A DNA stretch of 64,000 nucleotides, taken from positions 372,001 to 436,000 of the forward strand of contig NZ_QEVW01000006.1 in NCBI RefSeq assembly GCF_003287275.1, read 5' to 3'. The position numbers and the translations under genes were made by a program. The stretch comes from Paenibacillus taichungensis. Lineage in GTDB: Bacteria > Bacillota > Bacilli > Paenibacillales > Paenibacillaceae. Below, one piece after another: positions 8,343 through 15,929 of this stretch. Under the pieces are notes generated by a model. That model worked only from the letters and a program-made list of their open reading frames with translations. It searched no databases and was not told where the DNA came from. Within the stretch, counting starts at the first letter, position 1. Every line of letters begins with the position of its first letter.

Positions 8343-10334
8343 TTATAATTCGGCCCACTGGGCGAGCAGTTCATTGTACTCCGCCGACAATCGCTCTCGC
8401 TCGTTCCACATCTGTTCCAAAGCAGGCGGATCATTCGCCACCGTTTCTAGCTGTTGATCCAGTTCCCGGAGCCGGGTTTCCAAGTGTGCCATGACCTGCT
8501 CCAGCTTCTCCGCAGTACGCTCACTGTCACGACTCTTTCCAGTATTGCCAGACTGGAAAATGGATGAGTTGTTCAGCTTGCCTGATCCCGCTGTAGCCGC
8601 AGTCCCGTGAGAAGAACCCCCTGCCCCTCTCCCAACGGCAGTACCTCGTGGTGACGTCTTCGCTCCTGCTATATGCTGATTTGCCGCGGCTGCGCGGGCT
8701 TGCAAATCCAGCTTCTTCTCGCGATAGGCTTCATAGTCCCCCAGATAAGCGGTCATCCGCCCATTCTCCAGTTCCCACACGCGGGAAGCGAGTCGATTGA
8801 CGAAGTAACGGTCATGCGAGATGGCAAGCACCGTTCCTTCGAAATCAACCAGGGATTCTTCGAGCGCTTCCCTTGAAGCGATATCCAGATGGTTGGTTGG
8901 TTCATCCAGCAAAAGCACATTCGGCTTGCGCTGAACCAGCAGAGCCAGCCTTAGCCGCGTCCATTCCCCACCAGACAACTGTCCTACCGAGCGAAATACA
9001 TCTGTTCCATAGAATAGATAACGAGCCAAAATGCCGCGTGCCTCTCCTTCTTCCACGCCCGCTTCCAGACGGAAGTACTCCAACACATTCAGTTTCGGAT
9101 TGGAAGGCTCCTCCTGTTGAGCCAGATAACCAACATCTACACGTGCACCCCACTCCAGGTTACCTGCACTTGGTTTTTCCTCGCCCAACAGCAGCTTGAA
9201 CAACGTTGTTTTGCCTGAACCATTGCGTCCAATAAGAGCAATTTTGTCGCCATATTCGAGTAATCCCGATACACCGCGCAGAATCTGACGTTCTCCATAA
9301 GCCTTTTCAACCTGTTCCATAACGGCCACACGTTTTCCCGTACGGTCCGTAGGACGAACATCGAAGTCGGCGTTACGGCGCTCCAATACCGGGCGCTTCA
9401 CCTGTTCCATCCGTTCGATTGCTTTACGCATCGAAGCCGCGCGACGGAAGAACTTTTCATTCCCCCCGACTCGGCCCCATTCTTCCAGTTGGCGGATCGT
9501 TTCTTTCATTTTTTTGATCACCTTCTGCTGCTCCTTGAACTCCTCGAATTGCTGCAGCAGTCGTTGTTCCTTCACTTTCATATATTCCGTATAACCACCG
9601 GCTGACGTCTGTGCTTCTCCATCCTCCAGCTCTAATGTCCGGGATGCTACACGGTCCAAAAAGTAGCGATCATGTGAGATCAGGATAATCGTACCTGTGT
9701 ACTCACGCAAAAACCCTTCCAGCCATTCCACCCGCTCCAGATCAAGATGGTTGGTGGGCTCATCCAGCAATAACAGATCAGGTTTTACAATCAGCTGTGA
9801 AGCCAACACAACCCGGGTCTGTTCACCACCAGACAACGAACCAAACCGCCATCCGTAATGCTCCTTCGCAATATCCAGACCGTCCGCCACCTGATCGATC
9901 CGGGCATCCATTTCATATCCACCCTCGCGCTCAAACTGGTCCTGCAAGCCCGCGTACCGCTTCAACAGTCGCTCCAATTGGTTCGGATCGGATGCACAGT
10001 CCGGATCGGACATCTGCTGCTCCATTTCCTTCATTTGACTCCTGCACGCCATAAGCTCCCTGAATCCAAGACTCAGCACATCCAGCACTGTGTAATCGTC
10101 CATTCCTTCCGGCACCTGAGCGACGTAACCGATACGTGTATCCTTCTTGATCATCAATTGTCCTTCATCCGGCTGGCTCAGTCGTGCCAACAGACGCATC
10201 AATGTCGTTTTACCGCTTCCGTTGCGGCCGATCAGGGCGACCTTGTCGCCTTCCATAATTTCAAATGTAATGCCGTCCAGCACCAGATGTGCTCCATGGT
10301 ATTGGGTCAGTTGTTGTGTGCTAATAATCATCAT
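8343..10334 (-). CDS. ABC-F family ATPase, probable ribosome-protection protein
   Basis: 663-aa soluble protein with two ABC nucleotide-binding domains and no membrane segments, the ABC-F layout. Walker A GRNGSGKTT occurs at about residues 36-44 and again in the second domain. Signatures are LSGGEQTRV and LSGGEWTRL, with LLLDEPTNHLD twice. The interdomain linker is long and basic (EEFKEQQKVIKKMKETIRQ to RKAIERMEQVKRP), the part that reaches towards ribosomal P-site tRNA in this family. A C-terminal Gly/Ser linker leads to a coiled coil. Start ATG at 10334 follows AGGAGGAAC. The upstream peptide and terminator at 10376-10594 imply drug-inducible attenuation; the resistance spectrum is unknown. 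Confidence 0.92.
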   Translation of the reverse strand: MMIISTQQLTQYHGAHLVLDGITFEIMEGDKVALIGRNGSGKTTLMRLLARLSQPDEGQLMIKKDTRIGYVAQVPEGMDDYTVLDVLSLGFRELMACRSQMKEMEQQMSDPDCASDPNQLERLLKRYAGLQDQFEREGGYEMDARIDQVADGLDIAKEHYGWRFGSLSGGEQTRVVLASQLIVKPDLLLLDEPTNHLDLERVEWLEGFLREYTGTIILISHDRYFLDRVASRTLELEDGEAQTSAGGYTEYMKVKEQRLLQQFEEFKEQQKVIKKMKETIRQLEEWGRVGGNEKFFRRAASMRKAIERMEQVKRPVLERRNADFDVRPTDRTGKRVAVMEQVEKAYGERQILRGVSGLLEYGDKIALIGRNGSGKTTLFKLLLGEEKPSAGNLEWGARVDVGYLAQQEEPSNPKLNVLEYFRLEAGVEEGEARGILARYLFYGTDVFRSVGQLSGGEWTRLRLALLVQRKPNVLLLDEPTNHLDIASREALEESLVDFEGTVLAISHDRYFVNRLASRVWELENGRMTAYLGDYEAYREKKLDLQARAAAANQHIAGAKTSPRGTAVGRGAGGSSHGTAATAGSGKLNNSSIFQSGNTGKSRDSERTAEKLEQVMAHLETRLRELDQQLETVANDPPALEQMWNERERLSAEYNELLAQWAEL

Positions 10335-10375
10335 AATAAGGTTCCTCCTATGGATTGGAAGATCCTGACCGCAAC

Positions 10376-10411
10376 ACAAAAAGAGCCGCAGGAGGTTAGC
10401 TCCGCGGCCCT
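10376..10411 (-). terminator. Attenuator terminator in the ABC-F leader
   Basis: Minus-strand hairpin AGGGCCGC (10404-10411) with GCGGCTCT (10382-10389), extended by inner GGAG/CTCC pairing, then a T run. It lies between the leader ORF (stop at 10433) and the ABC-F ribosome site at 10342-10349, so transcription must read through it to reach the gene. The right arm contains CCTCCT, which could alternatively pair with the AGGAGG of the ABC-F ribosome site. Confidence 0.8.
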
Positions 10412-10432
10412 TCAGAATTCAAGCAGTATCGC

Positions 10433-10594
10433 TTATCGTCCGAATGAGGTCAAGGCAGGCATCTTCTCGCAAATGTTAACTTCCGTATATTCAAAATTGG
10501 ACAGACTTCTCCCGTTGGTCAGAAAAGTATGAACAATGCCAGCCATAGCAATCGGCAGCTGGCTAATACGGTTGTTAGGCATTTCGTGATTCAC
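10433..10594 (-). CDS. 53-aa leader peptide upstream of the ABC-F gene
   Basis: Starts at GTG 10592-10594 (V-N-H-E-M-P-N-N-R) with a strong GGGAGGTG seven bases upstream, and ends in TAA 22 bases before the attenuator hairpin. The end of the peptide reads ICEKMPALTSFGR. No homologue recognised. By precedent of inducible ABC-F and erm genes, a ribosome stalled by an antibiotic on this ORF would alter folding of the downstream hairpin and permit read-through. The role is inferred from position; the ORF and ribosome site are directly visible. Confidence 0.7.
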   Translation of the reverse strand: MNHEMPNNRISQLPIAMAGIVHTFLTNGRSLSNFEYTEVNICEKMPALTSFGR

Positions 10595-10626
10595 CTGTCT
10601 TCACCTCCCTTGTCATAATTAATGTC

Positions 10627-10656
10627 AATATATCACAGACGAATGCATTCCTGCAA
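10627..10656 (-). promoter_or_regulatory. Promoter of the ABC-F leader transcript
   Basis: Minus-strand TTGCAG (10651-10656), 18-base spacer, TATATT (10627-10632) with a TG one base upstream of the -10 (extended -10). Transcription would begin near 10620, about 26 bases before the leader GTG. Confidence 0.6.
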
Positions 10657-10705
10657 CCGTCCGATCGTCCAATTTACTCTTACTTTACAGCAGTTTACCC
10701 TCCGG

Positions 10706-10990
10706 TTAATTCCTTCTCCGACGCCGAAACACCATATCCGTGACCGCCACCGTAATTAATGTCAACATTCCCGCTGTACCCAGCGATACGCCAAGCAAGG
10801 CATAACCGATGCCGTTCCACCCGCCAATATCGATGCTGATCATGATCACAACGGCTCCGCCAAGCAAGGCCACACAGGGCAGTATATATTGAACCCCGGT
10901 CATTCGACGTCCCTGCAACCGATAGATGAGCCATTCGATCAGCAACTGCACTGCCCACATGCCAAGTGTCCACAGGATGAGTACTTCCAT
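10706..10990 (-). CDS. Small three-helix membrane protein, unknown function
   Basis: 94-aa hydrophobic protein with three membrane segments (about residues 3-22, 33-52 and 58-82) and a basic tail RRRRRN. An AAGGAGGAGG ribosome site precedes the ATG at 10990. It lies 53 bases after the glycosyltransferase-like gene on the same strand and may be the last gene of that unit. No family recognised. Confidence 0.7.
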   Translation of the reverse strand: MEVLILWTLGMWAVQLLIEWLIYRLQGRRMTGVQYILPCVALLGGAVVIMISIDIGGWNGIGYALLGVSLGTAGMLTLITVAVTDMVFRRRRRN

Positions 10991-11043
10991 AAGGTCCTCC
11001 TCCTTCTTGCTGAATGGTTAGAGCCTTCATTACAAACCTCTCA

Positions 11044-12042
11044 TTACTTCAACCAGTTTGCAAAGAACTCCCGGTATCCCTCTTTCATGATCGTGCGCGA
11101 AAAAGCACCAAACGCATACTCCCGGTTGTCTTCCGATACACTGCGCGGCGCAGCCGCAGCCATGTTCACCAATTCAAACCAGTTATCCTCGTTGCCTGCA
11201 AATGCATGCGTGGAACGGATGTGGCCGTAGCAGGCATGCTCCGGCTTCACGACCATTTTGCCCATCGCCATAGCTTCAGTCAGCGGCATAGCAAACGTAT
11301 CAAAGGCCGAACAGCTCCAATACACCTTGGTTGAGTTCATAAGGGTAAATACTTCATCCTGTGTCAGCGCGAATTGCAATTTTACGTTGTCTGGAATGTT
11401 GTATTTCTTCATGCTTTCCTCATAGCGGCGACCGCCGAATACCATGTATACTTCCTTGTCCGGGTTCTGCCTGGCGTATTCCAGCACCAGATCCGGGCGA
11501 CGATTCGCTTCATCCCGACCGATCCAGAGCACACGATTATGCACAACCTGACTCGGGTCGTAATGGCGATGCGCCAGCTCTTCGTTGAAGCCGATCGGGA
11601 TGACGTTCACGTCATGTACACCGAAATTGCGGCCCAGTTCTGTTTTCAGAAATTCCGTCTGCACAATTGCTTTATCCACCATCGTATAAAATGGCTTCAT
11701 CATCTCATACCCTGTCAGCGCCGGGTCGGGAAAGCTGTGCGGGAACAACACACTCTTCGGAAGAAACATCTTCAGGAACGTAAACCCGGATACGGTGTAG
11801 ATGACATGCTCTATATTTTGGCTATAGATCTGGTCCAATACGATATCATAGTTCACCAGGTCGCCTTTCTCATGCTCATACCCTGGCAACCAGTCATACC
11901 CGCTGACATGGCGCTCCGGCGAGATGAACACAATCTCCACGCCCAGCTCCAGCCCAATCTGCTTCAACCGATCCGCAAATACGCGTGGGCCCTGGGCCTC
12001 CGTGAATTGAATTTTACGCATTACGAGTCCTACTTTACGCAT
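11044..12042 (-). CDS. Glycosyltransferase family 4-like protein
   Basis: About 332 aa, two-domain GT-B style protein. The C-terminal half carries the donor-site pattern: RVLWIGRDEANRRPDLVLEYA, VYMVFGGRRYEES, then WSCSAFDTFAMPLTEAMAMG, where the Glu of PLTEAMAMG is the usual nucleotide-sugar contact. The ATG at 12042 is preferred over the GTG at 12051 because GAGGGG lies eight bases before it. It follows the kinase-like gene at 12061 by 18 bases and forms an operon with it. Acceptor and sugar are unknown; a role in surface or spore-coat glycan is possible but unproven. Confidence 0.8.
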   Translation of the reverse strand: MRKVGLVMRKIQFTEAQGPRVFADRLKQIGLELGVEIVFISPERHVSGYDWLPGYEHEKGDLVNYDIVLDQIYSQNIEHVIYTVSGFTFLKMFLPKSVLFPHSFPDPALTGYEMMKPFYTMVDKAIVQTEFLKTELGRNFGVHDVNVIPIGFNEELAHRHYDPSQVVHNRVLWIGRDEANRRPDLVLEYARQNPDKEVYMVFGGRRYEESMKKYNIPDNVKLQFALTQDEVFTLMNSTKVYWSCSAFDTFAMPLTEAMAMGKMVVKPEHACYGHIRSTHAFAGNEDNWFELVNMAAAAPRSVSEDNREYAFGAFSRTIMKEGYREFFANWLK

Positions 12043-12060
12043 GTTCTGCACCCCTCATTT

Positions 12061-13044
12061 CTATTCCCTACAACACTGCTTCATGCACTGTTTCAACGTC
12101 ATTGTTGTCTCGTGCCACTGGTTCCGCAGCTGTTCCTCGGGCCATACACAGTCTGCACTTCTCAGATCCCCATCAATCAGACGCAGCATCCAGAGCGAGA
12201 ATACAATGGCATATGCATGGTACCACCTTTTAAAAGAAACCCGGTCAACCTGAACGCTATGGCGCTCCAGCCCGTCCAGATAAACATCAATAATTCGCTC
12301 CCGCAACTCAGGCGTAACAGTTCTTGGGAACAGCGGATGCGATAGATCCACCAGATGATACACGTCCCAAAGAGCCGTATTCAGATGCGCATGCTCCCAA
12401 TCGATAATTACCAGCCTGCCATTCACATCGGCCATGTTGCCGGGATGAAGATCTCCGTGACACAAAACACGAGGTAACTCCTCCTCTGCCGTATGGATTA
12501 GCGCTACGATGTTGTGCCAATCCGATGGTGACAGCGAGACCTCCAGCTTGGACAACAAATCAGCAGTGGATTCCTTTTGCCCAAGCAGATCATCCAGTAT
12601 GTCCCGAATTGGCGGTTTCTGACCCACCCGTGGCAGCTCACCCCAACCAGCAACAGATAACGAGTGCCACCCTGCCATATGTTCAGCAGCAGCCAGCATC
12701 GTCTCTTCCCGCGAATCATGCACCAGTTCACCCAGATCCTCATAGATGATCCAGCTCTGTTCCGCGTTAATTTCACGGTCTGATGCAGCAATTAGCGCTG
12801 GATATATAGGGGGTAATACTGAGAGCACATGCCTCGACATCCATTGTTCACGTCCATGTTGTGCAGGATTGGTCAGCGGTTTGAAAATATAACTTTCCCC
12901 GGTACGAACAGTGAAACGCTCCACATATTTACCATTCATCCCTTTGTAGAGCCGTTGCCTGCTTGTTATATATTGTTCATTCAACGTCCCTTCGGGAGTC
13001 ACCCAGCGATGCGCCTGCACGTCTTCATTCACGCCATTCACCAT
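12061..13044 (-). CDS. Aminoglycoside phosphotransferase (APH) fold kinase-like protein
   Basis: 327-aa cytosolic protein of the APH/choline-kinase superfamily, which phosphorylates small molecules or sugars. The Brenner loop VLCHGDLHPGNM (catalytic Asp) and VIIDWEHAHLNTALWD (metal-binding Asp) are intact. An SWIIYEDLGELV hinge precedes them. The start is weakly determined: ATG at 13044 with GGGGAA upstream. It is first in an operon with the glycosyltransferase-like gene; such kinase/glycosyltransferase pairs include CotS/CotSA of the Bacillus spore coat, but no specific resemblance beyond fold can be claimed. An antibiotic resistance role is not implied. Confidence 0.8.
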   Translation of the reverse strand: MVNGVNEDVQAHRWVTPEGTLNEQYITSRQRLYKGMNGKYVERFTVRTGESYIFKPLTNPAQHGREQWMSRHVLSVLPPIYPALIAASDREINAEQSWIIYEDLGELVHDSREETMLAAAEHMAGWHSLSVAGWGELPRVGQKPPIRDILDDLLGQKESTADLLSKLEVSLSPSDWHNIVALIHTAEEELPRVLCHGDLHPGNMADVNGRLVIIDWEHAHLNTALWDVYHLVDLSHPLFPRTVTPELRERIIDVYLDGLERHSVQVDRVSFKRWYHAYAIVFSLWMLRLIDGDLRSADCVWPEEQLRNQWHETTMTLKQCMKQCCRE

Positions 13045-13240
13045 CCATTTCGTTCCCCAGACCAGGAGCTGGCGCCGCTGATGTTTGCCTTTGCAGCCCT
13101 ACTTCTGCCCATGCTCCGTGCCCGCTTATCCGTTATTATTTCTATCCATCATACGTTGCCGTTCACAAGCCTGCAAGCTTTGAGCGAAAGCACTTTCCTA
13201 GCATTAAATAAGAGATTTCGAAATGGCAGTTGCAATTTAG

Positions 13241-13258
13241 TTAGTAATCACTTACTAT
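13241..13258. promoter_or_regulatory. TetR operator in front of its own gene
   Basis: TTAGTAATCACTTACTAT contains the perfect arms TAGTAA and TTACTA around TCAC and ends seven bases before the tetR ATG at 13265. The sequence TTAGT-N8-ACTA with central TCA recurs at 14019-14036 in front of the reductase gene. Two matching sites in the same small locus mark this as the binding site of the TetR protein. Confidence 0.7.
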
Positions 13259-13264
13259 ACAATC

Positions 13265-13861
13265 ATGAAGAACAAACCTCATGTAGACAGCAAAAAGAAA
13301 GACATCCTACAAGCGGCGATGCGCTTGTTTGCAACCAAAGGCGTTGACGGCATTTCCGTCAAAGAGATCGGTGACGCCGCCGGAGTAACAGATGCGGCGA
13401 TTTACAAACATTTTAAAAACAAAGATGCCGTTGCCCTTGAGGCCTTCACCCAATATTGCGCGGACTATACTGCATTAATTGACGGGTATGTTCGCCAGGA
13501 TGGCCCGGTGCTCGAACGCTTTCGGCAATTGATTACCGAAGTTCTCCACCTGCATGATGAAGACCCATACGGACTGCTGCTGATTTCACAAAATCATGAG
13601 ATTTTTATTGAAGCTGGAAGCAGCGAGGATTACCGCCAACCGCTGGATGCGTTGATTGATCTAATCGATCAGGGGATTATGCGAGGCGAACTGCCAGATC
13701 AGGATTCTCGGCTCACAGCCGTTCTGGTCATTGGTGCCATTACGCGCCTGGCCGTATCCAGTATGCAAGGTGAACTGCCGGAGATGCTTGTTCCATACAC
13801 CGGGGAAACCGTTCACCGACTTGCGTTGATGTTGGGCCAGGTAACAGCTAAGCTCGGATAA
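13265..13861 (+). CDS. TetR/AcrR family transcriptional regulator
   Basis: 198-aa repressor. The N-terminal helix-turn-helix is clear: ILQAAMRLFATKGVDGISVKE, then AAGVTDAAIYKHFKNKDA with the YKHF recognition end at about residues 45-49. The C-terminal two thirds form the usual helical ligand domain. It is transcribed towards the NAD(P)H oxidoreductase at 14060 and shares an operator motif with it, so the reductase is its likely target. A terminator at 13984-14008 separates the genes. The inducer is unknown; electrophiles or quinones would fit the target. Confidence 0.92.
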   Translation: MKNKPHVDSKKKDILQAAMRLFATKGVDGISVKEIGDAAGVTDAAIYKHFKNKDAVALEAFTQYCADYTALIDGYVRQDGPVLERFRQLITEVLHLHDEDPYGLLLISQNHEIFIEAGSSEDYRQPLDALIDLIDQGIMRGELPDQDSRLTAVLVIGAITRLAVSSMQGELPEMLVPYTGETVHRLALMLGQVTAKLG

Positions 13862-13983
13862 GCCCCGATGGATTGCATCCTCGAATTCGTTCCGATCAGA
13901 TCAGGCGATGATCATTGGCATAAGTATTCGCCTATATACAAGACCAGCTTCATCCGACTTCAGGATATTCCTGAATGTTTACC

Positions 13984-14008
13984 AGGTCATTCGTGACCTT
14001 TTCTTTTT
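13984..14008 (+). terminator. Terminator after tetR
   Basis: AGGTCA, a TTCG tetraloop and TGACCT form a compact perfect hairpin, followed by TTTCTTTTT. It ends the tetR message before the reductase promoter region. Confidence 0.85.
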
Positions 14009-14018
14009 GCACATGAGG

Positions 14019-14036
14019 TTAGTGTTCATTAACTAA
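14019..14036. promoter_or_regulatory. Second TetR operator, in front of the reductase
   Basis: TTAGTGTTCATTAACTAA has perfect outer arms TTAGT/ACTAA with an 8-base centre, and aligns base for base with 13241-13258 at TTAGT, TCA and ACTA. It lies 24 bases before the ATG at 14060, right after the tetR terminator. Confidence 0.7.
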
Positions 14037-14059
14037 AATAGTCAGGACGTGTCATCATT

Positions 14060-14638
14060 ATGAAGAAAATATTAATCATCCAAGGCAACCCCGTCTCCCC
14101 AAGTTACAATGGCGCAATCGCCGAAGCTTATCGTAAAGGTGCTGTGCAGGCAGGTGCCGAGGTTCGTATGATCACCCTAAACGAGTTGGAATTCAACATG
14201 AATTTAGCAGGTGGATACCGCAATAAACTTCCGCTTGAACCCGATTTGCTGGAAGCCCAGGAGGCGATTAAATGGGCAGAGCATCTCGTATGGGTATTTC
14301 CGATTTGGTGGGGAGGACCACCAGCTTTGTTCAAAGGATTCATCGACCGCATCTTCATGCCAGGCTATGCCTTCAAGTATCACAAAGGTAAACTTTTCCC
14401 GGATCAGCTGCTCAAAGGTCGCACCGCACGCATGATCACCACCATGGACGGGCCGAACTGGTACTACAAATGGTTTCAGGGTGAACCTGCACACAAAATG
14501 ATGAAGATCTCCACCTTTGCTCTGACAGGCATCAAACCTGTGCGCATAACACCTGTAGATCTCGTGGGCAAACAGTCCGAGGAACAGAGAAAGAAATGGT
14601 TGGAGAAAATTGAGCAGCTTGGAGGGAAGATGGGGTAA
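14060..14638 (+). CDS. NAD(P)H-dependent flavodoxin-fold oxidoreductase (quinone reductase type)
   Basis: 192-aa cytosolic FMN/FAD protein of the NAD(P)H dehydrogenase (quinone)/MdaB/KefF family. The N-terminus KKILIIQGNPVSPSYN is the phosphate-binding loop of the flavodoxin fold. VWVFPIWWGGPPALFKGFIDR (about residues 77-97) is the family signature, followed by the YAF and TTMDGPNWYYKW segments near the active site. Probably reduces quinones or electrophiles by two electrons. It has its own operator (14019-14036) shared with the TetR gene upstream. Confidence 0.92.
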   Translation: MKKILIIQGNPVSPSYNGAIAEAYRKGAVQAGAEVRMITLNELEFNMNLAGGYRNKLPLEPDLLEAQEAIKWAEHLVWVFPIWWGGPPALFKGFIDRIFMPGYAFKYHKGKLFPDQLLKGRTARMITTMDGPNWYYKWFQGEPAHKMMKISTFALTGIKPVRITPVDLVGKQSEEQRKKWLEKIEQLGGKMG

Positions 14639-14653
14639 AAAAATTAAAACTCA

Positions 14654-14693
14654 CCAAAAAAGATACTGCGTGTATAAGCACGGCAGTATCTTT
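14654..14693 (-). terminator. Terminator between convergent reductase and GH113 genes
   Basis: AAAGATACTGC and GCAGTATCTTT pair perfectly over 11 bases. On the minus strand six T follow, so it ends the mannan operon; on the plus strand only TTT follows, so it may serve the reductase weakly. Confidence 0.8.
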
Positions 14694-14743
14694 GTCCATA
14701 AAGCGCTATTTAAGTGGATGGGATAACTCAACCTCAAGGCAGA

Positions 14744-15694
14744 CTAAGCCTCCACCGCAATACCTTCATAAAATTGACGAATGACCTTCTCTGCTGGTTT
14801 ACCGTATACTCCGTATCCATCATCGCTCAGAGCATCCTTCTCTTGGTGCAGCAGATGCGCGCTCCAGTCCCACAGACCAAATCCGCGTACCCACTCCCGG
14901 TTGCTTGCATGACGGAACATGGCTTCATAGAACTGCTCCTGTTCTTCCACACTGACCGCACCTTCTAACCCCCAGTCATTCGGCACCTGTGCCGATCCAC
15001 TGCGGCTAGGACAACCCGCTTCTGCGAAGAAAAAAGGTTTGCCGTAGGGTGCAATGACCCGTTCAATCCGATCGAGTTCCGCTTCCCAGTCTCCAATGGG
15101 GTAATATCCGCTCGACGAGATGACGTCCACGGCATCCCACCATTTCACATGCCCTTCCTGATACTTGTCGGTGTTGTAGGATACTAGCCCGGAATACACT
15201 TCACGCACTCCCGCGATGACCTCGCGCCATTCCTCGCTCCGACGCTCAGACTGCACCATCTCACAACCCACAATAAACATCTCGCATTTTTCACGCTCTG
15301 CAATGGCCGCGTAGTGCTTCTGATACGCAGTATAACTGCGGAACCAGTCCTGCCATTTCGGCTCACACGGCACATCAATATCAAAAAAGTTAATATGTGC
15401 ACGCCATGTGCCATCCGTGCAATTGACGGTTGGTTTCAGAATGACCCGCAGTCCGAGCGTACGGGCATAACGGATCATATCCACCAACTCATCGTCTTCG
15501 ACCATATGTTTACCTTTATATTTGACCTCTACAGCCTGCGGATGATCCTGATGTGCCGCCAGTGCAAAAATAACATGCGAGCTACCAGTGCGTTCAGCCA
15601 TCAGGCGCAAGGATTCTTTCGCTTCCGGCTTGCGGAAGTCCTCCCTGCCACTCATCCAGCCAAATGTAAATCCCTTGATGTATTCCATATGCAT
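14744..15694 (-). CDS. GH113 family beta-1,4-mannan hydrolase
   Basis: 316-aa (beta/alpha)8 glycosidase without signal peptide, so it acts inside the cell on imported oligosaccharides. It begins GFTFGWMSGR as GH113 enzymes do. The two catalytic glutamates fit: IVGCEMVQSE (E145, acid/base) and FFFAEAGCPS (E225, nucleophile). Length matches the Alicyclobacillus GH113 mannanase (about 320 aa). Last gene of the manno-oligosaccharide operon, 235 bases after the GH130 gene and followed by a terminator. It probably shortens manno-oligosaccharides to mannobiose or mannose. The start could also be the third codon. Confidence 0.88.
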   Translation of the reverse strand: MHMEYIKGFTFGWMSGREDFRKPEAKESLRLMAERTGSSHVIFALAAHQDHPQAVEVKYKGKHMVEDDELVDMIRYARTLGLRVILKPTVNCTDGTWRAHINFFDIDVPCEPKWQDWFRSYTAYQKHYAAIAEREKCEMFIVGCEMVQSERRSEEWREVIAGVREVYSGLVSYNTDKYQEGHVKWWDAVDVISSSGYYPIGDWEAELDRIERVIAPYGKPFFFAEAGCPSRSGSAQVPNDWGLEGAVSVEEQEQFYEAMFRHASNREWVRGFGLWDWSAHLLHQEKDALSDDGYGVYGKPAEKVIRQFYEGIAVEA

Positions 15695-15929
15695 TATTCC
15701 GCAATGCCCCTTTTCACTTAATATAAAATGAATGACCGAATGTATACACGTCCCACTACGATTGCAGGACCATCTCCGATCGCCGTTATCCCCAGATTTT
15801 ATTGAATCCCTTATGAAGGAAAAAATCCGAGGATAAATGCGAACACTTCGTTTCTTCTTTCTTCAGATCGGTTCTGCACTCTCCGTTATTGTGTAAATTT
15901 CAGCTTAATTTAAAATTGTTTCACTTCAA

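Noticed and set aside
10376-10594. T-box or metabolite riboswitch before the ABC-F gene
   Set aside because: No T-box sequence or known aptamer core is visible, while a translated leader ORF with ribosome site explains the terminator.
11374-12345. Open frame of about 320 codons on the plus strand
   Set aside because: Antisense to the glycosyltransferase and kinase genes, with no recognisable domain and no start signal.
12061-13044. Aminoglycoside resistance gene
   Set aside because: Only the general kinase fold is shared; operon context with a glycosyltransferase does not support a resistance role.
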